A DNA stretch of 64,000 bases from NCBI RefSeq assembly GCF_005239225.2, contig NC_133289.1, forward strand, positions 6,703,501-6,767,500. Direction: 5' to 3'. The notes beneath the pieces were generated by a model. It saw only the letters and a list, made by a program, of their open reading frames with translations, did not search any database and was not told the origin of the DNA. Position numbers and translations under genes: made by a program. Positions within the stretch are counted from its first letter, which is position 1, and each line of letters starts with the position of its first letter. Source of the stretch: Populus alba. Taxonomy: Eukaryota; Streptophyta; Magnoliopsida; Malpighiales; Salicaceae. This document shows, in pieces, positions 22,486 through 33,769 of the stretch.

Positions 22486-23810
22486 CTACTTAGCACAGCT
22501 GCCCATTGGATTTGCATTCTTGATTATCCATGGGTGCTCCAAGATCTTCTGAAGAGACAGCCTCTTTGAAGAGTCCTTGACCAAAAGCTGCAAAAATGAA
22601 ATTACCCAGATCACATATTGAACCCCACAGTTATGCAATTCCATGTTGAGACAATACTAGTAAGGCAATACCGTTACTCTAAAAAAAACTTACCCGGGTG
22701 ATGAGGTTCTTTGCTTCTGCAGAGACAGGAGGAGTGGAAGGAAAAGTAAGATCAACCTTCACAATCCTGCATCACAAAATTCACTTTCCACATAAATCCC
22801 AGTTCAATTCTCTACACAAATCAGACCAAATAACCCATTAAAACACAACCCTTCCCACCTTCTGAACGTATCACGCTGACTCTCAGCCTCAAAGGGAGGA
22901 GCTCCATAGAGGAACTCATAACAAAGAATTCCCAAAGTCCAGTTATCAACAGCGTAATCATGAGCCTTATTCTCCACCATTTCCGGTGCCAAGTAATCCA
23001 AAGTTCCACACATAGTGTGTCTTTTGCTCCTCGATTGCACAGACCACCCGAAATCCGCAATTTTCAGTCGACCCTTCAAATGTTAGCATTCAAACAAAGT
23101 TCTCAAACCAACAACAACAACAAAAAAAGATATTTTCTGTTAATAGATCACCTCAAAATTGCTCATTAATCTAAACTGTAATCGAAATATAAGCATACAA
23201 GGATTTAAACAAAATTAAGTACAATTATTTAATTAATCACAAATTCTGATTAAAAAACAAATAAAAGCAACACACCTCGTGATCAAGCAACAAATTTTCA
23301 GGCTTTATATCTCTGTGAATCACATCCTTCTCATGACAATACGCCAATGCATTCGCCAGACTCGCAACATACTGAAATTAATTAACAATAAAATGAATCA
23401 TAATAATAATCAGTAAAAATAAATTGAGAGAGAGAGAGACGGACCGTGGCGGCTTTTTGCTCAGAGAGATAACCGCACTTTCTAAGCTCTTTAAAAAGTT
23501 CACCGCCGTGAGCGTATTCAAGAATCATGAAGACGCGTTGGTCATCGTGAAACCAACCGTAGAGACGGAGAATGTTAGGGTGACTGAGACTAGTTTGAAT
23601 CTCCATTTCCCTCTTCAATTGATGATGAATGTTGTACTTGTCGATTTGTTCCTTGAAAATCACCTTCAATGCCACTATGTACTTGCTCTTCACTTCCCTG
23701 GCTACATAGACCCGGCCAAATTTCCCTCTCCCTAAGGGTTTTCCGATCTCGAAGTCGGCTATCGACCATCCCCTTCGCCGCGGCTCTGACTTTTTATTGT
23801 CTTCTGCCAT
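22486..23810 (-). CDS. AUR3: Aurora-type mitotic serine/threonine kinase (AUR3 class)
   Basis: Cell-cycle kinase; in plants the Aurora-3 class phosphorylates histone H3 at centromeres in mitosis. Five exons on the minus strand: 23445-23810, 23276-23371, 22859-23073, 22694-22766, 22486-22587; 283 aa. The short N-terminus ([13 protein letters not shown]) is followed by the kinase domain from [20 protein letters not shown] (glycine loop residues 27-34), the ATP lysine K49 (VALKV), [11 protein letters not shown] (141-151), DFGWS (161-165), activation segment KRHTMCGT (T174) and APE (183-185). Ends at [11 protein letters not shown]. Short length, sequence and lack of a long N-terminus favour AUR3 over AUR1/2. 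The codon 18 bases upstream in frame is TTG, so ATG at 23810 (context aaaATGG) is the start. Upstream DNA has cell-cycle-type elements. Confidence 0.94.
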
Positions 23811-23891
23811 TTTCGATGATCGATTCAATTCTAGAGCTAGTGTGAGAAGATGACTGCTTTTGAAATTTGGGATTTTTTTTTCGAGTTTCCA

Positions 23892-23951
23892 CCGTTCTGT
23901 TTTTTTATTTTCAAGTTTAGTCTTAGCCCGCCCATATTAAAACGCACCGTT
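23892..23951 (-). promoter_or_regulatory. Cell-cycle-type elements upstream of the Aurora gene
   Basis: On the coding (minus) strand, AACGGT cores lie at about 23891-23896 and 23946-23951, and GGGCGGGC at 23926-23933. AACGG is the core of MSA elements bound by MYB3R factors, and GGCGGG resembles E2F sites. Neither AACGG copy matches the complete MSA consensus. They lie 80-140 bp before the ATG, where regulation of a G2/M gene would be expected. Confidence 0.4.
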
Positions 23952-26456
23952 TGGACCTTGCATTTTTGTTTCTTTGTTTGTTTGTTTGTTTGTTTTTTTG
24001 TTTTTTTTCCTGGTAAACCTCACATTTAAAGTATTTCTTATATCATAATAAAAACTTTATCTCTCAATTATAACATTTAATTAAATATAATTAATAAAAT
24101 CATTAAGTGTTCACGTACTCCTCATGTGATCCCAGCGGAGGAGGAGGAGGGAATTGAAGAATAATTGTTTTTATTATTTTCTTTAATAAATTAAAAATTA
24201 ATTTACGAGTTCTAAAATTTAAATTTTTTTTAATAATATAAATCATGTTCTCTTATTATATCAAAACATAAAATTTAAATCTCTCAAATAGTAGTTTTAT
24301 TCACTCAAATATCTTTCTCTCATACCATATTAAAAAAGCTAAAATTTCTTTTTAATTTCATCACTTAGGATCGCATGAAAAGTAAATAGATAATTGATAA
24401 ATTTGCTGAATTTTATTTAACTAAATAATCCAATTTAAAAATAAAAGTCATTTGGTAGTACAACTGAAAATTTAAGATTGATGGTGAAATTATATAAATA
24501 AATAAAAATTGATATTAAGAGGACCAAAATGAAGCACATCTTAAATTACAGTGACTAAAACACAACCTTTTCCATAAAATTTATGGCAGTGGAGGAGTAC
24601 CGTGTGGATATCAGAGTGTTGGAAAACAAACCAAATTCGCGAACAAAAGTAAAATCCCCAAGCAAGGCAAAAAGACAGAAATTGCTGAAATTATTTGCAC
24701 CTAGCTCTTTTTTTTTTTTTTTTTCTTTTTTTCTGATTTCTTTGATTTTGATCCGTGTATGGCAAGGTTTCTTGGAGGATTCTAGAATGCGAGTATCTGA
24801 AACAAGTGGAGAGAAATTCATTTCACTTGCAAATGGATCTAATCTTGACTAAAACGAAGCACCATCATCTTCTTTTACCAGCCTATGGCCTCCAATCACT
24901 TCACTTGCCAATTGATTAGAGTTTATGGTACCTTATATGCTAAAAAAACCTGAGATTCTTTTTCGAGTTTCACTGTTTATATGAATCATTAACCTCTCTT
25001 TTTTTCAATCCAAGTCTTTTTTTTCTTTTTAATTTTGTAATATGTTTTAATTTCATCCTCGTACTTTTTATAACAGTTATTTAGGTTTTCTTTATACCAA
25101 CCTAGTTGATTGAATCAAGTTAAGACAACTTTAAAATGGATTAGCTTTAAATCGAGGCTAGGTAATGAGTTAAATCAAAATGTATTTTTTTCCTATTAAT
25201 TTTGTTTGTGTTTTCCAATTTCATCTTTATATTTTTTTTACCAATCGACTAAGTTGCTTTTCGATCAGCTAAGTCAATTCGCTCATGCCAAGTTAAATGT
25301 GAGATGATTTTAATTTTAAACTTGAATTATGCAAGTAGTTGAGTCGAGAGGTTTTTTTTCCTGTTTATCTTATTTTTGGGCTTTTTAACAAATCTGTTAC
25401 TTTGTTTTTAAACCATCCAGATTGATTGGTCACGTTGAGATAATTTTTATATGTTTAATTTTAAATTCAAGTTAGGTAAAAAATCAGATTGAGAGATATC
25501 AATGTTGATAAATTGAGTCAGGTTTAACAATATTAAATAATTTTTTACAATCTAAATATTTTTTATTACATTGAAAGAAGATTTTAACCAATTCATAGTG
25601 TAACGTGAACCTATAAACTAGTTGTCGCAAGGGACATCTAGACTAAGTGCATGTAAAAAAGATAAAAATAGAAAAAAAAAAAAAGTTACCACATAATTTT
25701 ATTAGAATTAAAAATCCTAGTTGATCTTTCAGATGTTTCTAGGTAAATGGCTAAAAATATAATAAGAAATATAGCCATCATCCAATAAGTCACACCATGA
25801 TGAATCAACAACAACAATAGATTGATTGTTTTGGAATCGCCACCTAATAATTAAAAAAATTTGGGATCCCAAAAAAGACATTGATTTATTCAGATATCCA
25901 GTGCCAGGTTAATTATGATTAAAAAAAAATAGGCATCACTTTTACCACTTCCACTTCAAAAAAAAAAAAAAAGGGGCATCGTAAAAAAAACATCTTAGTT
26001 GCTTGCCAAAACACATAATCTTCTCGGTTCCTTACTGATACCTAGATACAAGGTGTTCTAGTTCATCAGATGAAGCAACCACTCCCCCATGGCTGTTTAA
26101 CTACTACAACTTTCAGAACAGCTACACCTTTTCCAGCTGATCCGCTCGGTATGATATGGCCTCCATTCGCAAGCTTTATTTTCTAAATATGCATGCATAT
26201 ATTAAATAGTTCAACAATTTATTTTCATACATTCGTTAGTTTCTAGAACACACAAAAACCAAGATACAGTCTTCAATTACAAAATCGCTCTTGGCTAGCT
26301 TCCTTTACATCCTACACACCAGATATTAATGAGAATAGTTGATGAAAACTGCTACCACAAAAAGTTAGGAGAGCTTTGAGGTTTACACAATCTCTAGGAA
26401 AAATAGAACGAGTTGATGAAAACTGTTACCACAAAAAGTTGGGAGAGCTTTGAGGT
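23952..26456. other. Intergenic, repeat-bearing
   Basis: No supported gene. A TTTG microsatellite lies at about 23970-23998. A second copy of the repeat family seen at 14285 occupies about 25010-25500. Simple A-runs lie near 25670 and 25960. Bases 24580-24850 can be read as protein-like in both strands but show no family signature. The last ~120 bases are a duplicated 3' end of the glucanase gene. Confidence 0.5.
25010..25500. repeat. Second locus of the 14.3-kb repeat family
   Basis: About three diverged units share 'cctattaattttgtttgtgt', 'tttaccaatcgactaagttg', 'cttttcgatcagctaagtca', 'gatgattttaattttaaact' and 'gagttgagtcgagaggtttt'-like words with the array at 14285-14680. Unit length is about 150 bp. 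Confidence 0.65.
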
Positions 26457-26485
26457 TTACACAATCTTTAGGAAAAATAGAATGA
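26338..26485. repeat. 74-bp tandem duplication across the glucanase stop codon
   Basis: The block starting 'gttgatgaaaactgctacca' at 26338 is repeated from 26412 with few changes, through 'gaggtttacacaatctntag' and 'gaaaaatagaaygag'. The copy at 26412 contains the last codons and stop (complement of 26457-26459) of the glucanase CDS. The other copy lies in its 3' UTR and repeats the same end. Confidence 0.9.
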
Positions 26486-29400
26486 GACCTACAACCAAAC
26501 CCAGTGCTTTCTTGGCATGCCCGGATGCCTGTACCGCACCTCCATAGTATGGCTCAATCATTACCTCAAATCTGCAAGTTCCAGTAGATGGATCTGTCTT
26601 AGTGATTGTTGAAAGGTTTGGAAACTTGCATGCATCGTCAAGTTGATTTTGTATCTGGAAATAACTGTTAAATGCATATGAAATGTTCCCCCTAGCATCC
26701 AAACTTCCACATGATGTCCCATAACCAAGTCGAGTGCAGTCAGCTAGTCCGCAGGCATAGCTTACACTTAGTGGCACTTGTGGGTCATCAAGCTTGGCCG
26801 ATGGCTTCATCACACACCATTTACGCTCCAGGTAGTTGACTCTTCTTGCTGGAATTAAAGCTCCTGTATTTGTTGTGCCAAGGTTGAAAGCATATTTGGG
26901 CATTCCATCAAATGTAAATACCCCCCAGTGCCGTTCGAAGTTCCCAGGATCAACACTCTTGGCATCCTCATCAATCAGACTAAACAAATAGGCATTAATA
27001 TCAGCATTAGGCCTTAATGGAGTCCCTTTCCCACTGGAAATATGTGACATGAAACCTTGGTTGAAACGCTGGGCATATTCTATGTTAGCATTCCTGTCCC
27101 CATCAGTTGGCCACCCGATCTCTCCAACAATGATAGGCAAATTCCCAAATCCATTCTTTTGTAGGGCATGCACAAGAGTATCATAGTTAGCATCAAACAT
27201 GTTATAGTAGGATGTGCCGCCATCATTTACAGGATTTGCATTGCCATCGAAGAAGGCATAATCAACCGGGAATTCAGCATCAGAGTACAGGCTTATGAAA
27301 GGATAGATATTCACAGTGAAGGGGGCAGTGGCATCATTCAAGAATTTGACAATGGCAAGCATGAGATCATGGATATCAGCTCGAAAGTCACCATCAGAAG
27401 GAAGTCCACTTGAGCTCTCATAGACATCAGCATTCAGAGGGACAGTGACCTTTACTGAATTGCCAAGCCCAGCTTTTATCAGAGCAGACTGGACATTCTG
27501 AAGAGCAGGGAATGTTGTTCTGAGAAAGCTTCCATTGTACGTTTGCAAGAAAGGTTCATTTCCAACTGCAACATATCTGTACAAGAATAATTTGATTAGT
27601 TAGACAAAAAGCAGAATAATTACAGTGTCGAGTCACGCCCATATTTCTGCACTTGATGTCAAGTTTTCACAAGACAACAAAATAGCAGAAGTCTATGGAA
27701 CCCTTTTATCTTTCTTATAAACCTCCAAAGATTTCATCACCTCTATCTAGACAAAATAAAATTACACCAAAATCGTTTGAGTACACATTTCATGTCTAAG
27801 GGCATATAAGAACCTATAAATCCAAGATGGCCATGACAAATTCCAGGACATGCAAGAGATGTATGCCCATCCAATCTGCTAAAGCCCATCATTTCCATAC
27901 CATACATTTAGAAAGGATGAATGTTTGAACTTTTTTTTTCAGACAGATTATATCAGCCAAATACATAAAGATGCCAGTGCCATTATGTTAATGATGTCTC
28001 CCATAGTTAACACTACATGCACTTGCTTTCAAGAGCTTTTTTTGCAGAGGTGAATTTCAGGACAATTTCACATGCAGGGTAACATAAAATTAGCAGAAAG
28101 CACAAGTGATTTTATTGACAAATAGAATCTATTCACATCTGATGATATGAACAGTGATGGAATGATGTGAACTGTATTTCTGGATGTTTAAATATGAGAT
28201 TTCTACAAGAAAGAAATAGAGCCACTAACATCTAGTGTAGCTGAAGATAGAAACAAATGGGACCACAAAGTTCAGTTCAACTAATATGATCCCATATCAT
28301 TAATATTCTGGAGGAAATTGTTAAGAGTTGCTGGCTCCAGATTGTAGTTTGATTGTTCTATTGCTTCTTCTTTTTTTTTTTTGGAATTTTGCAGGCAAGG
28401 TTACCTGACTTCGCTTTGCACAGTTTGTGGCCTTTTTTACACTTTGATAGTTCAATTCCTCTTCCGACATAACATTTTATAATCCAAATGTACAATGGGA
28501 AAACAAGAAACTTATGAAAACAGAAGGCCTTTTGGGAACCTAAATGGGGATTGCACCCAAACTATGAATGTTGGAGCACAGAAGAGTCAGAAAGACCATG
28601 ATGCTTCCCTCAATCAACTTTATGTTTGTCCGATGCATCATAAATTATTCCAGTTCATTTCTTTCATGTGAACCAAAGCCAAGACAAAAAGATAAGATTT
28701 CATATTCAACTCTTTCTAGACCAAGCACCACCATCCAATGGGCAAGATTAATCGAAGAATAGGGCATGGAATCACCCAAGACATGCAAGAAACCATGACT
28801 GAAGAATGGGGCTTAAAGTTCACTGGAAGAAGGGACCTGAGATTCGGCCAATACCTAAAAGGTGCAACTTGAACTCCATAACACATTTGCCGATAAATGA
28901 GCTAGACAGTAGAAAATCTTGAGATATTTTGGAGAGTATATTCGGAAATCTCTAAGCAGGAACCAAGGCAAGTGACTAACTTTCATGCAATAGAACTCAT
29001 AAAATCACTTCTTGATGTAGCAATTTCAAGATAAACTAGGAATCCCCAACATAAATAACTTATAGAGAAAGATAGAGAAAACAAAAGGCTATAAGATAAA
29101 TCATGGTAAGACAAATTCACAAAAGTGCCAAGCATCAAACACAACCCCACAATTACGTAGCCAAGTTAAGTTACCTTCATCGGGTTGTCTCTTGGCTGTA
29201 TCAGATAAAAACATATAGCCAGAGCAAGAATCAATTTGTTGGTGTTAACATGATGATAAAGCACATAGTCATTTAGTCAATCCAAATTCTAATTGAAACC
29301 TTTTGGAGTTATGACTGTGCTGTCCGCAATAAATCTAGAGGGACCACAGCAAAATATGCAAATAAAATCTGTCACCAATAACAAAAAGGCTTTAGTTAAT

Positions 29401-30165
29401 TCAAATTCTAATTGAAATCTTTTGCAGAACATGACATTGCTTAGTTAGTCTGCAATAAATCGAAGGGGACATCAGCATACTGTACAGATAAATCAGCCAA
29501 CAATTAAAAGGGGGCTTTAGACATCATTACAGATCAGTTTGAATGAGGCAGACAGAGAGAAGGCTCTCAGACTGATTAAGGCAAGATATAATGACAACCC
29601 AGCATCTAACTTACTAAATGTAATCTTGAACATAAGACCAGGCAACATCCTTACCCTCCGAGCAATATTTCTCTCAACAACCACAAACTAAAAGATAAAT
29701 TATCACAATAATGGCCAAGAGACAGTTCAAAGGAAGGACAGCAAACAATTAATTTCAGCTAATAATCTCAATTTCTTGTAAACCAAGCCAGGAAACAATA
29801 CGCGCGCACATAAAAAGCAAGAGTAAATTTGACCTGATGTTGACATTATTTGAGGTCACATGTGCGGAGACATTTTTGGAAACCCATTTCTCAGCAGCCT
29901 TCATGCTACTAGCCAGAGTAGCAAGCATGTCATTTGGGATACCCACCATGACCTCAATCCCAGTCTTACCAAGAGCTCTTAGAGTATCATAATCTGCATC
30001 AAAAAGCTTAACCTTTTGGATCCCATTTTCCCTAAGCAGCCTCACCACAATTGCTGGATCCAAAGGGTGGGTAGCTTGCGTTCCCCAGTTGGCACCTATG
30101 GTCATTGCACCACTCACCATTGAAAGCAATGAAACTAATCCAATAGCCGCATGATACAACCGCAT
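26457..30165 (-). CDS. GH17 endo-beta-1,3-glucanase with X8 domain and GPI signal
   Basis: Hydrolyses or remodels callose at the plasma membrane or cell wall; relatives act at plasmodesmata and in pollen. Exons on the minus strand: 29834-30165 and 26457-27576, with an intron of about 2.26 kb; 483 aa. Signal peptide about residues 1-20 ([18 protein letters not shown]). GH17 domain from [15 protein letters not shown]; acid/base E118 in YVAVGNEPF and nucleophile E263 in [13 protein letters not shown] are both present. The X8 (CBM43) domain begins [12 protein letters not shown] near residue 364 and has six cysteines. The C-terminus has small residues (VQASGHAKK, about 459-467) followed by a hydrophobic tail ([15 protein letters not shown]), a GPI-attachment pattern. 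It resembles the glucanase 5/6 class (At4g31140/At5g58090). The 3' end and 5' UTR both show local duplications. Confidence 0.93.
29283..29520. repeat. ~119-bp tandem duplication inside the glucanase intron
   Basis: The segment starting 'caaattctaattgaaacctt' at 29283 recurs from 29402. Both copies go on through 'gcaataaatc(t/g)a', 'gggac' and 'ataaa(t/a)c', and end in 'ggctttag'. The copies are clearly diverged, so the event is not recent. Confidence 0.75.
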
Positions 30166-30668
30166 CTTTCCTTTTCTTCAAACAAATGAGCTAAGCTTCT
30201 TTCTGAAAGTGATGACGATAACAATAACAGCACAGAACTGGAGTAGATAGTGATGACAACAACAATACAAGATATGCTTAGGGATTAGTCTCTAGTAAAG
30301 AGACAAATCTTACAAGCAAGTACAAAAAAAGGGAATTAATCTTTCAGAGGCAAACCAACTATAGAATCCCCAGATGCAAAAGTAGCTAGAAGAGTAGGAG
30401 GCCAATCAAATCTAGTTTTGATGAAAAGGATGGGTATATAGGTGGTCTTAATTATAAGTAGTAGTAGTAGTAGCAAGTACAACAATAAAGCAACAAGCTT
30501 TAAAGTAAAACTCTAACATCTGAAAACAGAAATATTGGAATTTGCAAGAGCATGTCTTCCATGAATCGCAAAAGAAAGAAAAGAAAAGAAAAGGGAGTTG
30601 TCAACTTAAGTTGAAATCATCAAACAAACTAAAATTGAAAGAGAGAAAGCTTAAGTGAAGAGAGGGAG

Positions 30669-30890
30669 ATTAAGCTAAAGTAAGAAAGATTTTGAACAAA
30701 AAAGCTGGTAGACAGAGAGAGTAACAACTTACATTAGTGGTAACTAGGAACCAGATTCGTAAATAAGACAAGATTAAGCTAAACCAAAAAAGTAAGAAGG
30801 AAAGATTTACAACAAAGAAGCTGGGAGACAGAGAGTAGCAACTTGCATCAGTGATAACTAGGAACCAGATTCGTAAACAAGACAGCGCAC
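30669..30890. repeat. ~100-115-bp duplication in the glucanase upstream region
   Basis: The words 'attaagctaaa', 'agtaagaa(g)gaaagattt', 'gacagagag', 'agcaacttrcat' and 'taactaggaaccagattcgt' occur in the same order at 30669-30765 and 30771-30880. This is probably within the 5' UTR/promoter of the minus-strand glucanase. Confidence 0.8.
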
Positions 30891-31207
30891 TGAGTGCAAA
30901 AAACAAAACCAGAACAAACAAAGCGAAAAGTTGGGGTTTATTAAAGCGCGGAAGAGAGAGGGAGAGGGGGAGGTGTAGCCAGGAGGAATGTGAGGTCGTG
31001 AAGAAGTTAAGAATCCTGCTCCTGTTGAAGCAGGCAGTATTTTATTAGCTAAGCTAAAGATCGAACTTGTTAGAAGAGTTGTAATACTGAAGCATGAAAA
31101 AGGAAGGAAGGGTCCTTGCTCCATACAAACACTACCACGCACTCACTGACTGACACCTGGCCTGCAACTAAACAAAAGTAGAGAGACAAAGAGAGAGTGA
31201 TTTATAG

Positions 31208-31410
31208 CGTGTTTAGGAGTGTTATTATTGTTGTTTTTTAAAGTGTATTTTTATCGAAAATATATTTTAATAATATTTTTTTAATTTTTAAAAATTATTT
31301 TTAAAATCAATATATTAAAATAATTTAAAAATATTAAAAATATATTTATTTAAATTAAAAAAAATTAAATTTTTTTAAAAAGCACTTTTTTACCTTAATG
31401 CCAAATGTTA
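31208..31410 (+). mobile_element. AT-rich MITE copy (family A)
   Basis: Begins 'gcgtgtttaggagtgttatt', then 'gttttttaaagtgtattttt', an AT-rich core ('tttttaaaaattatttttaa') and ends 'agcacttttttaccttaatg'. Related copies at 31965-32155, 41777-41950 and 56938-57140 share the ends. No transposase is present, so it is non-autonomous. Confidence 0.65.
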
Positions 31411-31964
31411 TTTTAGGTAGAGGGGAGTGAGAGGAGGTGCCGTCACATTAACATATGAAAATGAAAACAAAAAACGAAATTGTAAATTATAAATAAGTCC
31501 CTATATTTTATTGAAACTAGATAATTAGTCCATGTAGTTTCGCGATCGACAATCCTCGGTTCAGTAACTTTTAGTTCTCGGAATGACTTCTTTCATAAGA
31601 AAACTTTCCCACATTACATAAATAAATAGTCTCTCCTTGAACCTTTCTATTTAAAAAAAAAAAATAGATAGATGTATGGATTAGAAATATAGTTTATAAA
31701 CAATAAGGACTAATTAATTAGTCTCATTAAAGTAAGAGGACTAGATTATAATCAACTCGCAATAAATTGAAACAAATATCTTGAGTCGGGTGTCTGTCTG
31801 CAACATTGGCAAGACAGGATTTGGCAGGCATCTTTGTTTCAGCTATGTAATAATAATTTGATCATTCATCTCTCCAACGGCTACTTTCGGTGGTCGCATG
31901 TCGGTCATTATTTACTGGGTTTGGACCAGATCTTCTTGTTCAGACACCAAACCCAACTATAACC

Positions 31965-32155
31965 CAATTTATTTTTATATTTTATAAATATTTTATAAAA
32001 AAAATAATTTTTTTATTTTTTATTTGTATCAAATTATTTTTTAATTATTTTAATGTGATAATATTAAAAATAAATTTTAAAAAAATATATTATTTCAATG
32101 TATTTTCAAATGAAAAGCACATTGAGAAGCAACCGTTGTTATAATACTAAACGAG
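31965..32155 (-). mobile_element. AT-rich MITE copy (family A), reverse orientation
   Basis: Read on the minus strand it starts 'gtttagtattataacaacgg', followed by 'gcttctcaatgtgcttttca' and 'ttgaaaatacattgaaataa', matching the order of family A seen at 31208 and 56938. Confidence 0.6.
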
Positions 32156-32269
32156 CTCATAGCTGGCTTGCACTAGAGTCGAGTTAAATTTTATTTAATG
32201 TAAAAAACATAATCAGGTATTATTAACATTTGTCTAGTGAAAAAAAAATAAATCATGCAGAAAATGACT

Positions 32270-33290
32270 TGAAGTGACCCGATCAACTTGGCAGGTCCAA
32301 AGACAATCTACGCAACTGATAAAATCATAGTTTGACTAAAAATTTAACACATATTTAAATATATATATATATATATATGTGACAAGAACATATTGGATTG
32401 ACTGTGGCCATACTAGGTTAACCAAATAAATTTATGGTCCAGGTTATAAAACCATAATAACCCTGAATAAAGTAAAAAATAAAATAAAATTAAAGTCTAA
32501 TTCTTAAGTAACCCAATGTTGAAAGATAAAATAAAAAAAAAATATTTTAAAAAAATCACAAATCTACGACCTAGGTCATGAGATCAAGATAATCTTATAA
32601 AAAGTAAATCAAAATAAATTATGAAGCTTAATTTCTTATTAATCAAATATTAAATGATAAATTTGAAAAAAAAAATCAATTAAAAAATACTTAAATAAAA
32701 CAACTTGAATCAACATGAATTGACCCGTCAAACTTAGGACCTAGATTATGAGACTAGTATAACCTCATAAAAAGTAAATTGAAAAAATAACCTGAGTGAA
32801 CTTGGGTTAACCTGTTAAACTTATAATCGGGTCAATGAGATTGGGATAATCTCATAGAAAGCAAATCGAAACAAAGTATAAAATTCAATTCTCAATTAAT
32901 CCATTGTTGAAATATGCTTTTTTAAAAGGAAAAAACAATCTAAAAAAATACCGCAATAAAATAACTTGAGTATACCTGGGTTAACCAGTAAAACCTATGT
33001 CATGAGACCAAAAAAACCTTACAGAAAGAAAACTAAAAAATGTCATAGAACTTATTTCATAATCAACTCAATATTAAATAGTAAAATTAAAAGAGATCAA
33101 TTAAAAAAAAACTTGGGTCAACTAAGTTAGTATGTCAAACTCACAATATAGGTCATGAGATTGAAATGATTTTAAAAAAAGCAACTCGTAATGAATCATA
33201 AAGTTCAATCATTGATAAACTAAATGTTGAATAATGAATTTAAAAAACAAAAAAATATGGATTGAAAAAAGACAAGAAAAAAAAACATTA
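32270..33290. repeat. ~140-bp repeat array, second locus
   Basis: Six to seven diverged monomers with 'gttaacctgttaaactta', 'ctaggtcatgagatcaagat', 'aatctcatagaaagcaaatc', 'aattctcaattaatcca' and 'ttgaaagataaaat', matching the 11-13 kb array. Divergence between monomers is large. Confidence 0.75.
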
Positions 33291-33769
33291 TTGCAATTAA
33301 CAATGTTTTGTAAGGTGGTGTTTAATAAAAAAAAAACACATCTTTTAGTTTTTGTTAATTAATTTATGATTTCATAGGATAAGATAGGATATGATAGGAG
33401 TTAATTACACCTCCATTGCTATGATTTAATTAGTTAAATCTTTTTATTATGGGATCCCTTAACAATATATTTTGTTAATAATCAGAACCATTTGCTATGA
33501 GTGATTTTTTGATATTCTTTAATTTTTGAAATGTTTTAAATATTGATTTTCATTTCTTGCTTCTAGAAATAATTATAAAATATTAAACAATGAACCATAA
33601 GCCTATGTTGGGCTCATTAAGCCCGACTTAAATTCCAGAAAAGATTTATAAAAGGTTTCCAATGAGGTTCACTAGCTCTATAGCACTCAGGGTTTATTAG
33701 CAATACCTGTTAAATAAAGACTCATTAGTGATGATTCGTACTTTTGATGTAATTTGTGAGTATTAAACT

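Larger units (their letters stand above)
30166..33769. other. Glucanase upstream region, MITEs and repeats
   Basis: Bases 30166-31190 are the probable promoter and 5' UTR of the glucanase, with an AGT microsatellite at about 30462. MITE copies lie at about 31208-31410 and 31965-32155. A ~140-bp repeat array follows at about 32270-33290. No protein gene is supported. Confidence 0.5.

Noticed and set aside
23811..23828. Longer N-terminus for the Aurora kinase (six extra codons)
   Set aside because: The upstream codon is TTG; the first ATG is at 23810 in a good context.
24555..24852. Overlapping frames on both strands near 24.6-24.85 kb
   Set aside because: The similarity of length on both strands reflects a T-run and lack of stops; no family or splice evidence supports a gene.
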